Assembly: GCF_900091415.1 (NCBI RefSeq)
Contig: NZ_FMHU01000002.1
Span: 1,798,001-1,862,000 of the forward strand
Length of the DNA stretch: 64,000 nt
Source of the DNA: Micromonospora inyonensis
GTDB lineage: Bacteria; Actinomycetota; Actinomycetes; Mycobacteriales; Micromonosporaceae
Direction: 5' to 3'
Shown here: one piece after another, positions 1 through 8,712 of the stretch
Layout: each line of letters opens with the position of its first letter
Position numbering within the stretch: position 1 is the stretch's first letter
Translations under genes and position numbers: made by a program
The notes under the pieces: model-generated
What the model was told of the DNA's origin: nothing
The model's database searches: none
The model's input: the letters and a program-made list of their open reading frames with translations, nothing else

Positions 1-594
1 CAGCAACCGGCCGGCGATCGTGCCGAGGGTCCGCTGGTAGGCGGTGGTCACCGTGGAGGCGTCGGTGACGAAGGCACGCAGCAGTACCGCCAGCAGGATC
101 AGCCCGGCGAGCAGGGTCGCGCCGAGCAGCGGTTCCAGGAGGACCAGCGCGACCACGCTGCCCAGCGGGGGGATCAGCGCGATCACGCCGAGGACCACCG
201 CGTTGCCGGCCTGCCCGGCGTCCGCCGCCTGACCGACCAGCCGGGCGACCAGGTCGCCCACCGGGTGTCGGCGGGCCTGCCGGACGTCCAGACGAAACAG
301 GTGGCGCAGCAGGTGGCCGCGGAGCCTGGAGGTGGCCCGGGCCGCGCCGTACCCGGTGGACAGGTCGCCCAGGGTGTCGGTGGCGATCAGTACCGCCACC
401 AGTGCGCAGGCGACCAGTGTCCACCAGTGGGGGCCGTCGCCGAGCGCGGCGTCGACGGCTGAGCCGAGAGCTGCGGGGAGGAGGAGTCCGGCGGCCGCGC
501 CGAGCAGCGCGACAGCGGCCAGCGTGACGGTCCACCGCCCGCCGTACCGCACCGACCGGCGCACCAGCCGGTCCCCGGCCGACCGCGTCCCCAT
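1..594 (-). CDS. ABC exporter, N-terminal membrane part (partial, runs off left edge)
   Basis: The first 198 residues are present; the rest lies beyond the left edge. Hydrophobic stretches at about residues 20-45, 58-72 and 130-175 alternate with arginine-rich loops, the pattern of the membrane half of an MsbA-type exporter. No Walker motifs are in the visible part. The ATG at 594 follows GGGAGGA. It lies 69 bp downstream of the lanthipeptide precursor on the same strand, the order seen in Streptomyces ramC-ramS-ramA-ramB. By that context it probably exports the modified peptide, and a second half-transporter may follow outside the window. The family call is firm; the substrate is inferred. 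Confidence 0.85.
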   Translation of the reverse strand, partial: MGTRSAGDRLVRRSVRYGGRWTVTLAAVALLGAAAGLLLPAALGSAVDAALGDGPHWWTLVACALVAVLIATDTLGDLSTGYGAARATSRLRGHLLRHLFRLDVRQARRHPVGDLVARLVGQAADAGQAGNAVVLGVIALIPPLGSVVALVLLEPLLGATLLAGLILLAVLLRAFVTDASTVTTAYQRTLGTIAGRLL

Positions 595-615
595 TCGTCC
601 TCCCGACACGCGTGC

Positions 616-647
616 GCCCCGGGCGGGTACGTCTACCCGCCCGGGGC
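616..647 (-). terminator. strong hairpin between lanthipeptide precursor and exporter
   Basis: A perfect 14-bp stem (616-629 with 634-647) closes a 4-nt loop. It lies 17 bp after the precursor stop and 22 bp before the exporter start, with no T tract. It may act as a partial terminator or mRNA-end stabiliser, so that precursor mRNA exceeds exporter mRNA. Confidence 0.7.
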
Positions 648-663
648 TCGCTTGGTGAGCTGA

Positions 664-783
664 TCAGTCGCAGCTCGTGACGGACAGCGAGCTGCCGTCA
701 CACATCAGCAGGCTCAGCCCGCTGGTGTCGCCGTGGCCGCCGGTGCGGTCGGCCTCCATGCCCTGAAGGTCCAGAAGCGTCAT
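664..783 (-). CDS. class III lanthipeptide precursor, SapB/AmfS-like, 39 aa
   Basis: The leader begins MTLLDLQGME, close to the LFDLQ-type box of RamS and AmfS precursors that class III synthetases recognise. The C-terminal core has two copies of the ring motif Ser-x2-Ser-x3-Cys: Ser21/Ser24/Cys28 and Ser31/Ser34/Cys38. SapB also carries two such motifs, each giving a lanthionine; labyrinthopeptins form labionin from the same spacing. The ATG overlaps the stop of the upstream synthetase gene (ATGA), implying translational coupling. The product is expected to be a secreted surfactant-like peptide; in Streptomyces SapB helps aerial hyphae rise. The role in this organism is inferred. Confidence 0.9.
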   Translation of the reverse strand: MTLLDLQGMEADRTGGHGDTSGLSLLMCDGSSLSVTSCD

Positions 784-3443
784 GTCAAATCACCTCCCCC
801 TGGGGTGTCGGTCGTCAGGCTCGCCCCGTTGTCACGGGGGAGATCGGGAGCGCCGGCCAGCGGCGCGAGGAAGGGCAGCGTCAGCGGCTCGTCGTGCCGC
901 GCCGTGCCCAGGGCGAACAGCACCCCGGCGGTGCCGGTGCCGAGGTCCATCGAGAGGCGCAGCAGCTTCTCGCCCGGGAAGGCGACCCCGCCCCCGTACG
1001 GCATCACGTGCCAGGCCAGCCGGCGTAGCTGTGCGTCGAGTTCCTGCCGTTGTTCGGGCGTCCGGGCGGTCGCCGCGAGGTAGGCGACGATCCCCGCCCG
1101 GCCCGCGAAGAGGCCGCTCTGCGCGTACATCGGGGAGCGGGCTGCCCGGTACGCCGCGGCGCTCGCCCGGGCGAACCCGTCGTCGTGCCGGTGGGCGAGG
1201 TACTGGTCGAGGACCAGCCCCACGCCGACACCGCCCTGCCCGAGGTAGGGCATGGTCCGCCAGCCCTCGTTGACCTCCAGCGCGCCGGTCGGGCGCACCA
1301 CGCACCGACGCAGGTCCTGGCGCAGCGCCGTGGCGGCGTGCTCCAGCAGCGTCGCATCCCCGGTCAGTTCGGAGAGGCGCACCAGCAGCAGTGCCGGTCC
1401 GCTCCGGCCGCGCAGCAACCCGGCGTACGGGTGCGTGCCGCCGCTGATGTCCGGCCCGGGGTCGTCGGCAAGTTGGGCGACCACCCGCTCGGCGGCCCGC
1501 CACGCGGCGTCGCGCAGCGCCGACTCGCCGGTGCGCCCGGCCAGGTCGAACAGGTTGAGCGCCACTCCCGACAGCCCGCTGCGCAGGCTGTGGTCCAGCC
1601 GGTCCCAGGACTCCCGGAGGCAGATGTCGACCACGTCCAGCGCATCCTGTCGACGGCCCAGCCGCTCCAGTGCGTACGCCACCCCGTGCAGTCCGTCGTA
1701 GAAGCCCAACCGGGTCCCGGACAGCGGGTTCGTCGCCCGCCGGGCCAGCCACTCCTCGTGTTCCGGGAAGCGGCCCGCCCCGGTCTGCGCCAGGGCGTGC
1801 AGCACTCCGGCCGCGCCGTGCGCGAGATTGAGCCCACCACAGCGGAACTGCTCGATGTCACCCGGGAAGAGCCGATCGTCGCGTTCGGGGGTGGCGCTGG
1901 CGAGGATCGCCTTGGCGAGTCGGTCCCGCAGGGCCGGCCAGTCGTCGGCGGCCAGGTCCGGCACCGGCGTGACGGCCGACGAGGAGCCGGCACCCGTGCC
2001 GGACCCTCCCGTCGTGTCGGTCCCGGCGGTTTCCGCGTCGAACGCGGCGGTGATCTCGGCGACCGCCGGGTCGACGAAGGACCGGGAGACCGGGAAGTGC
2101 TCCACGATGACGTCGGCGAGGTGCGCGGCCTTCGCGGCGGAGAGCCGGATCAGTTGGGTCAACGGCAGGAACAGCGCCAGGCGGAGGCAGGCCAGGGCGT
2201 ACCGGTCGGCGGCACGGCCCCGGACGTGGCGGGGTGCGGCGAAGCCCTGGTTGCGCAGGCCCGGCCGGTGGCTCTCGTCCTCGGCGACGGCGACCTCGAA
2301 GTCGACCAGCGTGATCCGGTCGTCCGGCCGCACCATGATGTTGGCCATGTGCAGGTCGCCGTAGACCACGCCCCGGTCGTGGATCGCCTGCACGGCCGCC
2401 TCGACCTGGTCGAAGACGTCCCGTGCCCACCGGGCGTACGCTGCCCGGGCCGCCTCGGTGGCGTCGGCGTCCACCAGCGGGTGCCGGTTGGCCAGCACCT
2501 TGTTCAGTGACCGGCCCTCGATGAACTCCAGCGCGATGAACCTGTGCTCGCCGAGGGTGAACTCGTCGTGCAGCCGGGGCACCTGCGGCAGGTCGGCGAG
2601 CCGGCGCAGCATCGCCGCCTCCCGCTCCAGCCGGGTGACCGCGTCGGCGCCGTCGGAGTCCAGGCCGGCCAGGGGGCGGGCCTCCTTGAGCACCACCTGC
2701 GTGTCGTCGCGGGTGTCCCGCCCCACGTAGAGGCCGCCGCCGTTGGAGAAGTGGATGACCTTCTCGATCCGGTACGGCACCTCGTTCGTGCTGGTCGCGT
2801 TCCGGGCGGCCAGGTGGGGGGCGAGGAAGTCGGGCAGGGTCACCCAGGACGGCACGTGGAAGACCGGGTCGCGCCGGTCCGGCACCAGCGTGCCGGTGCC
2901 GTCGGCGATCGCCGGGACGGTGTGCCCGTCCGGGGTGACGCAGTATCGGGCGGTGAAGCTGCCGTAGCGGACGTACACCGGCCCGGCGCCGTAACGCAGG
3001 TCACTGAGAATGTACGGACCGGCCTCACCGGAGAGCAGCTCGTCGAGCTCCTTGCAGGCGAGCTCCAGCTCCGCCTCGTCCCTGGGGTAGATGGTGACGA
3101 ACTTGCCGCTCCCGCCGCGGTGGGCGTACTTGGAGTTGCGCAGCAGCACGATGCGCGGGCTGCGGAGGAACTTGAACGCCAGACCGCGCGGCACGCAGTA
3201 GGACCAGACCGCGTCGAGCACCCGCTCGGCGTTCTCGACGCCGGCCGAGACGTGGATCTTCCAGCCCTGCGGGGGCAGCGAAGCACCCTCCGGGGCGTAG
3301 TTCATCCAGTCGCTGGTCGCCTCGGACGTCCAGCCGGCCGGGGCGGGACGCCCGGCGGCGAAGGTGTGCCCGTCGGTGGCGTTGCCGAGGGAGTCGTAGA
3401 ACAACCGGTTCGTCACGCAGAAGCTGTCATAGCCCTCGTCCAC
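780..3443 (-). CDS. class III lanthionine synthetase (LanKC, RamC/AmfT-like), 887 aa
   Basis: This three-domain enzyme phosphorylates Ser residues of the precursor, eliminates phosphate and cyclises Cys onto the resulting dehydroalanines. Residues about 1-200 match the lyase region. A kinase domain follows at about 215-460, with a glycine-rich loop near 231, the catalytic motif YGDLHMAN near 358 and DFE in place of DFG near 378. Residues about 500-870 form a LanC-like alpha-toroid with repeated G-x-G turns but without the zinc-binding Cys/Cys-His set, as is typical of class III. The GTG at 3443 is preferred because GGAGGGAGG lies just upstream; an in-frame ATG at 3494 is possible. It is the first gene of the operon and overlaps the precursor by 4 bp. 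Confidence 0.92.
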   Translation of the reverse strand: MDEGYDSFCVTNRLFYDSLGNATDGHTFAAGRPAPAGWTSEATSDWMNYAPEGASLPPQGWKIHVSAGVENAERVLDAVWSYCVPRGLAFKFLRSPRIVLLRNSKYAHRGGSGKFVTIYPRDEAELELACKELDELLSGEAGPYILSDLRYGAGPVYVRYGSFTARYCVTPDGHTVPAIADGTGTLVPDRRDPVFHVPSWVTLPDFLAPHLAARNATSTNEVPYRIEKVIHFSNGGGLYVGRDTRDDTQVVLKEARPLAGLDSDGADAVTRLEREAAMLRRLADLPQVPRLHDEFTLGEHRFIALEFIEGRSLNKVLANRHPLVDADATEAARAAYARWARDVFDQVEAAVQAIHDRGVVYGDLHMANIMVRPDDRITLVDFEVAVAEDESHRPGLRNQGFAAPRHVRGRAADRYALACLRLALFLPLTQLIRLSAAKAAHLADVIVEHFPVSRSFVDPAVAEITAAFDAETAGTDTTGGSGTGAGSSSAVTPVPDLAADDWPALRDRLAKAILASATPERDDRLFPGDIEQFRCGGLNLAHGAAGVLHALAQTGAGRFPEHEEWLARRATNPLSGTRLGFYDGLHGVAYALERLGRRQDALDVVDICLRESWDRLDHSLRSGLSGVALNLFDLAGRTGESALRDAAWRAAERVVAQLADDPGPDISGGTHPYAGLLRGRSGPALLLVRLSELTGDATLLEHAATALRQDLRRCVVRPTGALEVNEGWRTMPYLGQGGVGVGLVLDQYLAHRHDDGFARASAAAYRAARSPMYAQSGLFAGRAGIVAYLAATARTPEQRQELDAQLRRLAWHVMPYGGGVAFPGEKLLRLSMDLGTGTAGVLFALGTARHDEPLTLPFLAPLAGAPDLPRDNGASLTTDTPGGGDLT

Positions 3444-3605
3444 CGTCTGGCCTCCCTCCGCGTCCCGGGCCGGTCCTCGTTCCCGGCGATGCACCGAGTC
3501 TCGTGGACGGGACGGTGTCGGCTCCAGTGCGCTTAGTCACGACGGTGTATGCGCAGCGCACGGGTACTCATGACAAAAGTCAGCCCGGGGCTGTGCGGAC
3601 ATGCG

Positions 3606-3637
3606 CGAGCCGCCCGGCACGGACGCCGGGCGGCTCG
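3606..3637 (-). terminator. hairpin downstream of kynureninase
   Basis: A perfect 13-bp stem (606-618 with 625-637 of this kilobase) closes a 6-nt loop, 23 bp past the kynureninase stop. There is no U tract, as is common for actinobacterial terminators. It separates the kynureninase gene from the lanthipeptide operon, whose promoter must lie between about 3444 and 3605. Confidence 0.65.
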
Positions 3638-3660
3638 GTCGATCGGGGTGTGTCCGCAGG

Positions 3661-4923
3661 TCAGGTAACTCGCGGGGTCTCCTGCGGAAGCTGCTCGTGC
3701 CCGCCGCGCGCCACCAGGTCGCGCAGTCGCGCCATACCGTCCCAGACGTCGACGTAACGGGTGTAGAGGGGCGCCGGGCCGAGCCGCAACCGGTCCGGTA
3801 CCCGGAAGTCACCCACCACCTTCGCCTCGCTGATCAGCGTCCGGGAGATCCGTAGCGCGTCCGGGTGGGCCAGGCAGATGTGGCTGCCCCGACGGTGCGC
3901 GTCGCGCGGCGAGGCGAGCGTGAAGCCGAGCGGCGTGAGCCAGGCGTCGGCGAGGTCGACCATCAGCTCGCCGAGGCCGACGCCCTTGGCGCGCAGCCGG
4001 TCGGTGCCCGCCTCGGCGAGCACGTCCAGCGCCGGGTCGAGGGCGGCCAGCGACAGGACCGGCGGGGTGCCGACGAGGAACCGGCCGATGTCCGGGGCGG
4101 GGTCGTACTCCGGTCCCATCCGGAACTGGTCGCGCTGGCCGAACCAGCCCCAGATCGGCTGGCGCAGCCGGGCCTGCAACTCCTGCCGGACGTAGAGGAA
4201 GGCCGGCGCGCCCGGCCCGCCGTTGAGGTACTTGTAGGTGCAGCCGACGGCGAGGTCCGCGCCGGAGGCGGTCAGCTCCACCGGTACCGACCCGGCCGCG
4301 TGCGACAGGTCCCACAGCACGTACGCCCCGACCTCGCGGGCCGCCGCGTTCACCGCGGCGAGGTCGAGCAGGGTGCCCGAGCGGTAGGAGACGGCCGAGA
4401 GCACCACCAGCGCCACCCGGTCGTCCAGGGACTGCCGTACGTCGGCCGGGCTGATCCCCTCGTCCAGATCCGAGGGGAGGGTCCGCACGGTCAGGCCGCG
4501 CTGCGCGGCGAGCCCCTGGAGGAGGTACCGGTCGGTGGGGAACTCCTCCGCGTCGACCAGGATGACGTGCCGGCCGGGGTTGGCGTCCAGCGCGGCGGCG
4601 GCCAGCTTGTACAGGTTCACCGAGGTCGAGTCGGAGACCACCACCTCACCGGGGCGTGCGCCGAGCGCGTGCGCGGCGAGCCGGTCGCCGAGCCGGCGGC
4701 CCCAGTCGATCCAGGACGACCAGGAACGCACCAGGTCGGTGCCCCACTCCTGCCGGACCAGCCGGTCCAAAGCCTGCGGCGTGGCCGCCGGGAGCCGACC
4801 CAGCGAGTTGCCGTCGAGGTAGATCAGCTCCGGGTCGGTGATCACGAAGCGGTCGCGCAGCCCGGCGAGGGGGTCGGCCGCGTCCCGTTCCTCCGCCGCC
4901 TGACGGGAAAGGTCCCCGCGCAT
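3661..4923 (-). CDS. kynU: kynureninase
   Basis: This PLP enzyme hydrolyses L-kynurenine (and 3-hydroxykynurenine) to anthranilate (3-hydroxyanthranilate) plus alanine in tryptophan breakdown. Family features include an N-terminal YLDGNSLGRLP, a WDLSHAAGS segment holding PLP-phosphate contacts, and the Schiff-base lysine in YKYLNGGPG. The 420-aa length is normal. The ATG at 4923 has AGAGGAG 7 bp upstream; the open frame continues further upstream but loses family similarity, so the later start is chosen. No other kyn gene is adjacent, so it is probably a single-gene unit. Anthranilate from it could feed secondary metabolism or NAD synthesis. Confidence 0.95.
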   Translation of the reverse strand: MRGDLSRQAAEERDAADPLAGLRDRFVITDPELIYLDGNSLGRLPAATPQALDRLVRQEWGTDLVRSWSSWIDWGRRLGDRLAAHALGARPGEVVVSDSTSVNLYKLAAAALDANPGRHVILVDAEEFPTDRYLLQGLAAQRGLTVRTLPSDLDEGISPADVRQSLDDRVALVVLSAVSYRSGTLLDLAAVNAAAREVGAYVLWDLSHAAGSVPVELTASGADLAVGCTYKYLNGGPGAPAFLYVRQELQARLRQPIWGWFGQRDQFRMGPEYDPAPDIGRFLVGTPPVLSLAALDPALDVLAEAGTDRLRAKGVGLGELMVDLADAWLTPLGFTLASPRDAHRRGSHICLAHPDALRISRTLISEAKVVGDFRVPDRLRLGPAPLYTRYVDVWDGMARLRDLVARGGHEQLPQETPRVT

Positions 4924-5073
4924 CGTCCGCTCCTCTCGTCCACGCCCCACGAGCGGGGCCAACATAGCCGATCGACCAGCCGTTCCGTCCAGGCCACCGC
5001 ACCGGGTGACGGTGCGTGGACGGCCGGTGAGTACCCGCCCGTGGGCACCGGCGTCCCGGTAACGTGGTGCTCC

Positions 5074-6363
5074 GTGACCGGATGCGTGCTGCGGGGCGCG
5101 GCGGCCGTCGCCGGGGCCCTCGTCCTCGCCGTGGCCGTGGTGGGCCCCGTGCCGGCCGTGGCCGGGCCGGTTCCCACGCCGACCACCTCCGTGCCGAGCG
5201 CCGCCGGGGTTCCCGCCCCGGTGCCGTCGCCGCTCGGGCCGCCCTGCCCGCGGCAGCCGGCCCCGGCGGTGTCCCGTCCGCCCCGGCCGTCGCCGCCGCC
5301 GGTCGGGGCGGGCGAGCGGGCGGTGGGCGGGCCGGCACTGGCCACCCCCGGGCTGGTCGTGCCGCCCGGGTCGCCACCACCACCGGCGTTGACCGCCACC
5401 TCCTGGCTGGTCGCGGACCTGGACACCGGGGCGGTCCTGGGCGCATGCGGCCCGCACGAGCCGGGCACCCCGGCCAGCGTGCAGAAGCTGCTGCTCGCGG
5501 CGACGCTGGTGCCCACCCTCGACCCGCGTCAGGTGGTCACGGTGACCCGTGCCGACCTCGACATCGAGCCGGGTAGCTCCGCCGTCGGGCTGGTCGAGGG
5601 CGGCCGGTACCCGGTGGAGCTGCTCTGGCTGGGGTTGCTGCTCCAGTCCGGCAACGACGCCGCCAACGTGCTCGCCCGGCTCGGCGGCGACGCGCAGGGA
5701 GCGGCCGGCGGGGTGCAGGCGATGAACGAGCGGGCCCGCCAGCTCGGGGCGTACCAGACGCACGCGGTGACGCCGTCCGGCCTGGACGGCCCGGGTCAGT
5801 TCACCAGCGCGTACGACCTGGCGCTGATCGCCCGGGTCTGCTTCGCCGACCCGACGTTCCGGCGGTACGCGCTCACCGGAGCGGCTCAGGTCCCGGCCCA
5901 GGGACGCCTGGCGCGGGGCTTCCAGATCCAGAACGAGAACCCGCTCGTGACCCGGTATCCCGGTGCGTTGGGCGGCAAGACCGGCTTCACCGACCTGGCC
6001 CGGCACACCTACGTCGGCGCGGCCGAACGCGACGGTCGGCGGCTGGTCGTGACGCTGCTGGGGGCCGAACCCCGGCCAATGCGCGGCTGGGAGCAGGGGG
6101 CCGCGCTGCTCGACTGGGGGTTCTCGCTGCCCCGGGACGCCACGGTCGGCCGGCTGGTCGACCCGGGTGAACCGGTGCCCGGCACCCCGTCGACCGGTGT
6201 CCCGGCCGCTGCCCCGGCCGTCGTGGCCGCTCCCGCCCCCGCCCCCCGGACGGGTACCCGGTGGTGGGGTATGGCGGGTGCCGGCGTGGTGGTGCTCGGA
6301 GCGGCCCTCGCCGTCGTGCTGCTGCGCCGCCGTCGGGGCCGCCGGACGACCCTCGGCGGCTGA
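5074..6363 (+). CDS. D-alanyl-D-alanine carboxypeptidase (peptidase S11), membrane-anchored
   Basis: This low-molecular-mass penicillin-binding protein trims the terminal D-Ala from peptidoglycan stem peptides. All three catalytic motifs are visible: SxxK as SVQK, SGN as SGNDAAN, and KTG as GGKTGFT. An N-terminal signal peptide is followed by a long Pro/Ala-rich stretch to about residue 105. After a second Pro/Ala linker, a single membrane helix (MAGAGVVVLGAALAVVLL) ends in an Arg-rich cytoplasmic tail, so the enzyme is anchored by its C-terminus facing outward. The GTG at 5074 directly precedes the signal peptide. It is transcribed away from kynureninase. Confidence 0.93.
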   Translation: MTGCVLRGAAAVAGALVLAVAVVGPVPAVAGPVPTPTTSVPSAAGVPAPVPSPLGPPCPRQPAPAVSRPPRPSPPPVGAGERAVGGPALATPGLVVPPGSPPPPALTATSWLVADLDTGAVLGACGPHEPGTPASVQKLLLAATLVPTLDPRQVVTVTRADLDIEPGSSAVGLVEGGRYPVELLWLGLLLQSGNDAANVLARLGGDAQGAAGGVQAMNERARQLGAYQTHAVTPSGLDGPGQFTSAYDLALIARVCFADPTFRRYALTGAAQVPAQGRLARGFQIQNENPLVTRYPGALGGKTGFTDLARHTYVGAAERDGRRLVVTLLGAEPRPMRGWEQGAALLDWGFSLPRDATVGRLVDPGEPVPGTPSTGVPAAAPAVVAAPAPAPRTGTRWWGMAGAGVVVLGAALAVVLLRRRRGRRTTLGG

Positions 6364-6469
6364 CCGCCCGGCACGGTCGCGGACGCGGCGGCTCGCCACC
6401 GCGTCGTCAATCGTCGGTCCGGCCCCTGTGGCCGCTGTGGCGACCCTCGCATGCCGCCGGCGGATCTTC

Positions 6470-7112
6470 TATTGACATGCGTCGTTGTCGTGGCGGGACT
6501 GCAAACGGAGATGCCGGCGGGGTCGGTGTCGAAGAGGTAGACCAGTCGCGCACGTCCTCCTCCGGCAGGGCGTACACGTGCCGGTACGCCCGGGCGGTGC
6601 GGCGGTGCGGGAAGCCCAGCGCGGGGTCCTCGAAGTACGGGCTGAAGCGTTCAGCAGGATCCGGGACGCTCCGGCCGGATGTTGCACGTGCATCAACGCC
6701 GGGATCTGCCGCAGCACGGGCTCGTAGTCCTCGGCGCGTTCCTCCGGGAAGAAGCCGTAGAGCCAGTTCCAGGTGACGGTGAGGCCGGCGGCCTCGCAGT
6801 CGCGCAGGGTCCGCACGTTGCGGGTCCCGGCCACGCCCTTGTCCATAATCTTGAGCGCCGGTGAGACCAGGCTCTCGATGCCGGGCTGGACGTGGCTGAC
6901 CCGGGCGGCCCGGAAGATGTCGATCTCGGCGGGCTTCAGGTTGGACTTCACCTCGTAGTGCAGTCGGAGGTCCCAGTCGAGTTCGGCGAGCCGGTGCAGC
7001 ACCGTGGTGAAGAAGCTGTTGGCGATGATGTTGTCGACCATGATCAGTCGAGGGTCCGGTGCCAACTCGTCAGCTCGCCGAGTTCCCGGATCACCGCGTC
7101 CGGATCCTTCGC
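6470..7112 (-). pseudogene. remnant of RiPP-maturation radical SAM protein (C-terminal part)
   Basis: The readable fragments resemble the C-terminal half of the B12-type family annotated as RiPP maturation radical SAM protein 1: MVDNIIANSFF, HYEVKSNLKP, HVQPGIESL, IMDKGVAGTRNVRTLRDCE, then LVYLFDTDPAGIS. These pieces sit in different frames. Breaks are near 7050, near 6650 (one base missing before the ERFSPYFED segment) and near 6543. The N-terminal B12-binding region and the CxxxCxxC cluster motif are absent. About 210 of an expected roughly 600 residues remain. It is a decayed relic of a second RiPP pathway and no precursor gene is visible nearby. Confidence 0.85.
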
Positions 7113-7418
7113 ACCCAGCCAGTCGCGCGGCTCGTTAGCCGAGCCCTCAACGGACACGCGGGCGGCCGTGGCGCGAAACCAGCCTACCAGCGACGAGCGT
7201 TGTCACAGATAGGGCGTCGGTGAACTGTCCGGTGATGGGGGGCTATACGGGGTCGCCGGGGTGTGCCTGGGTGCCGTCGAGGGGCTGGCAGCGTTCGAGG
7301 AACTGGTGGTGAACTGCGGGCGCGACGCGCTGACGCGTAGGTGTAGCCCTGGTCGCGCCGTACGGTCACGCCATGGTCGAGCGCGGGCCCTTCAAGATCA
7401 AATACTTGGCGGGCTGGG
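7113..7418. other. intergenic, no gene recognised
   Basis: This stretch separates the radical SAM relic from the end of the giant gene. Open frames exist on both strands but none resembles a known protein or has a convincing ribosome binding site. It may hold more decayed sequence. Confidence 0.5.
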
Positions 7419-8712
7419 TCAGCTATCCAAGCGCCGGGCCCAGTCGCCGAGGTTCCCGCTGCCGTTGCCGGCCTGATCGTCGATGCTGGGCTGGCCGAAG
7501 TCGGTGGACATCGCAGCACCGTGCCCGTCGGTCACACCACTGCCGGGAGCCGGCCCCGCCGGTTCCGCCCACCCCACCGACCAGGCCGACGCGGCCGGCC
7601 CCACCGACCAGGCCGACGCGGCCGGCCCCGCCGGCCAGGACGATGCCGTGGGGGCGTCCGGGTCGTCCAGCAGCCCTGGCAGCCCAGGCAGACCCGCGCC
7701 CGCCGACGAGGCAGGTACCGGCCCGGACATCGGCAGCGTATCCCAGTCGTCCAGCCAGGACAGGTCCTGCGGATTGTCCGGCCCCAGGGCAGGGCCCGGC
7801 ACCGGTGCTTGCTGGGGCTGACCCGGATCGCTCACCCTGTACAGCGCCGCCACGTGACCGCGGCCTTTCTGGACCAGCTGCAGCAGACCACGGTCGCGCA
7901 ATACCTTGATCCGGTCATGCACCCTCTGCTGCCGTGTGGATGTCGCCTCGGCGAGGTCTTGCTCGGTGACGGTGATGGTTCCGTTGTTGTCCATACGGTC
8001 GATCAGGGCGTTCCACAACGGCCGCAGATTATCCCGCTGCCGTTTTGTGGTGGCGATGTGGTTGGCGTGCTGCTCGAACAGCGTCCGGGCCCCCTCCTGG
8101 TCGAGCACCCACCGGCTGCCCTCAGGAGGGTCTGGCAACGGTGCTTGCTGGGGCTGACCCGGATCGCTCACCCTGTACCGCGCCGCCCAGCGACTGCGAC
8201 CTTTCTGGACCAGCTGCAGCAGACCACTGCCGAGCAATACCCCGATCCGGTCACTCACCGTCGCCGGACGCAGTGTGGTTGTCGCCTCGGCGAGCTCTCC
8301 CAGGCTGACGGTGATGGTTCCGTCGCCGTCCATACGGTCGATCAGGGCGTTCCACAACGGCCGCAGATCATCCCGCTGCCGTTTTGTGGTGGCGATGTGG
8401 TTGGCGTGCTGCTCGAACAGCGTCCGGGCCCCGTCCCGGTTGCGCACCCACTGGCTGCCCTCAGGAGGGTCTGGCAACGGTGCTTGCTGGGGCTGACCCG
8501 GATCGCTCACCCCGTCCGGGGACTCGACCTGTCTCGTGTCCCACGGCGGCTCCCACCCGTCGTCGAGGCGTCGTATGTCCAGATCCATCCCGTCAAGATC
8601 CGGGTCCAATACGTTCAGGAATTCCTGATCACCGGACGCCGGGCCAGTACCAGACGGGTCGTCCTTGCGCGGATCCATCGGTTGCGGCCCGGGGCCGGGT
8701 TCCGTGCCCATG
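7419..8712 (-). repeat. super-repeat copy 3 (C-terminal) of the giant gene
   Basis: It encodes the acidic segment beginning EPGPGPQPMDPRKDD, winged-helix module 5 (about 8170-8480) and module 6 (about 7835-8140), then the Pro/Ala/Trp-rich tail. The terminal spacer carries a short internal duplication (ASAWSVGPAASAWSVG). Confidence 0.9.

Noticed and set aside
3661..6399. Extension of kynureninase to a 912-codon frame
   Set aside because: The upstream part is Arg/Gly/His-rich shadow of the opposite carboxypeptidase gene; ribosome site and homology start at 4923.
7113..7418. Small open frames after the giant gene stop
   Set aside because: No ribosome site or similarity on either strand.
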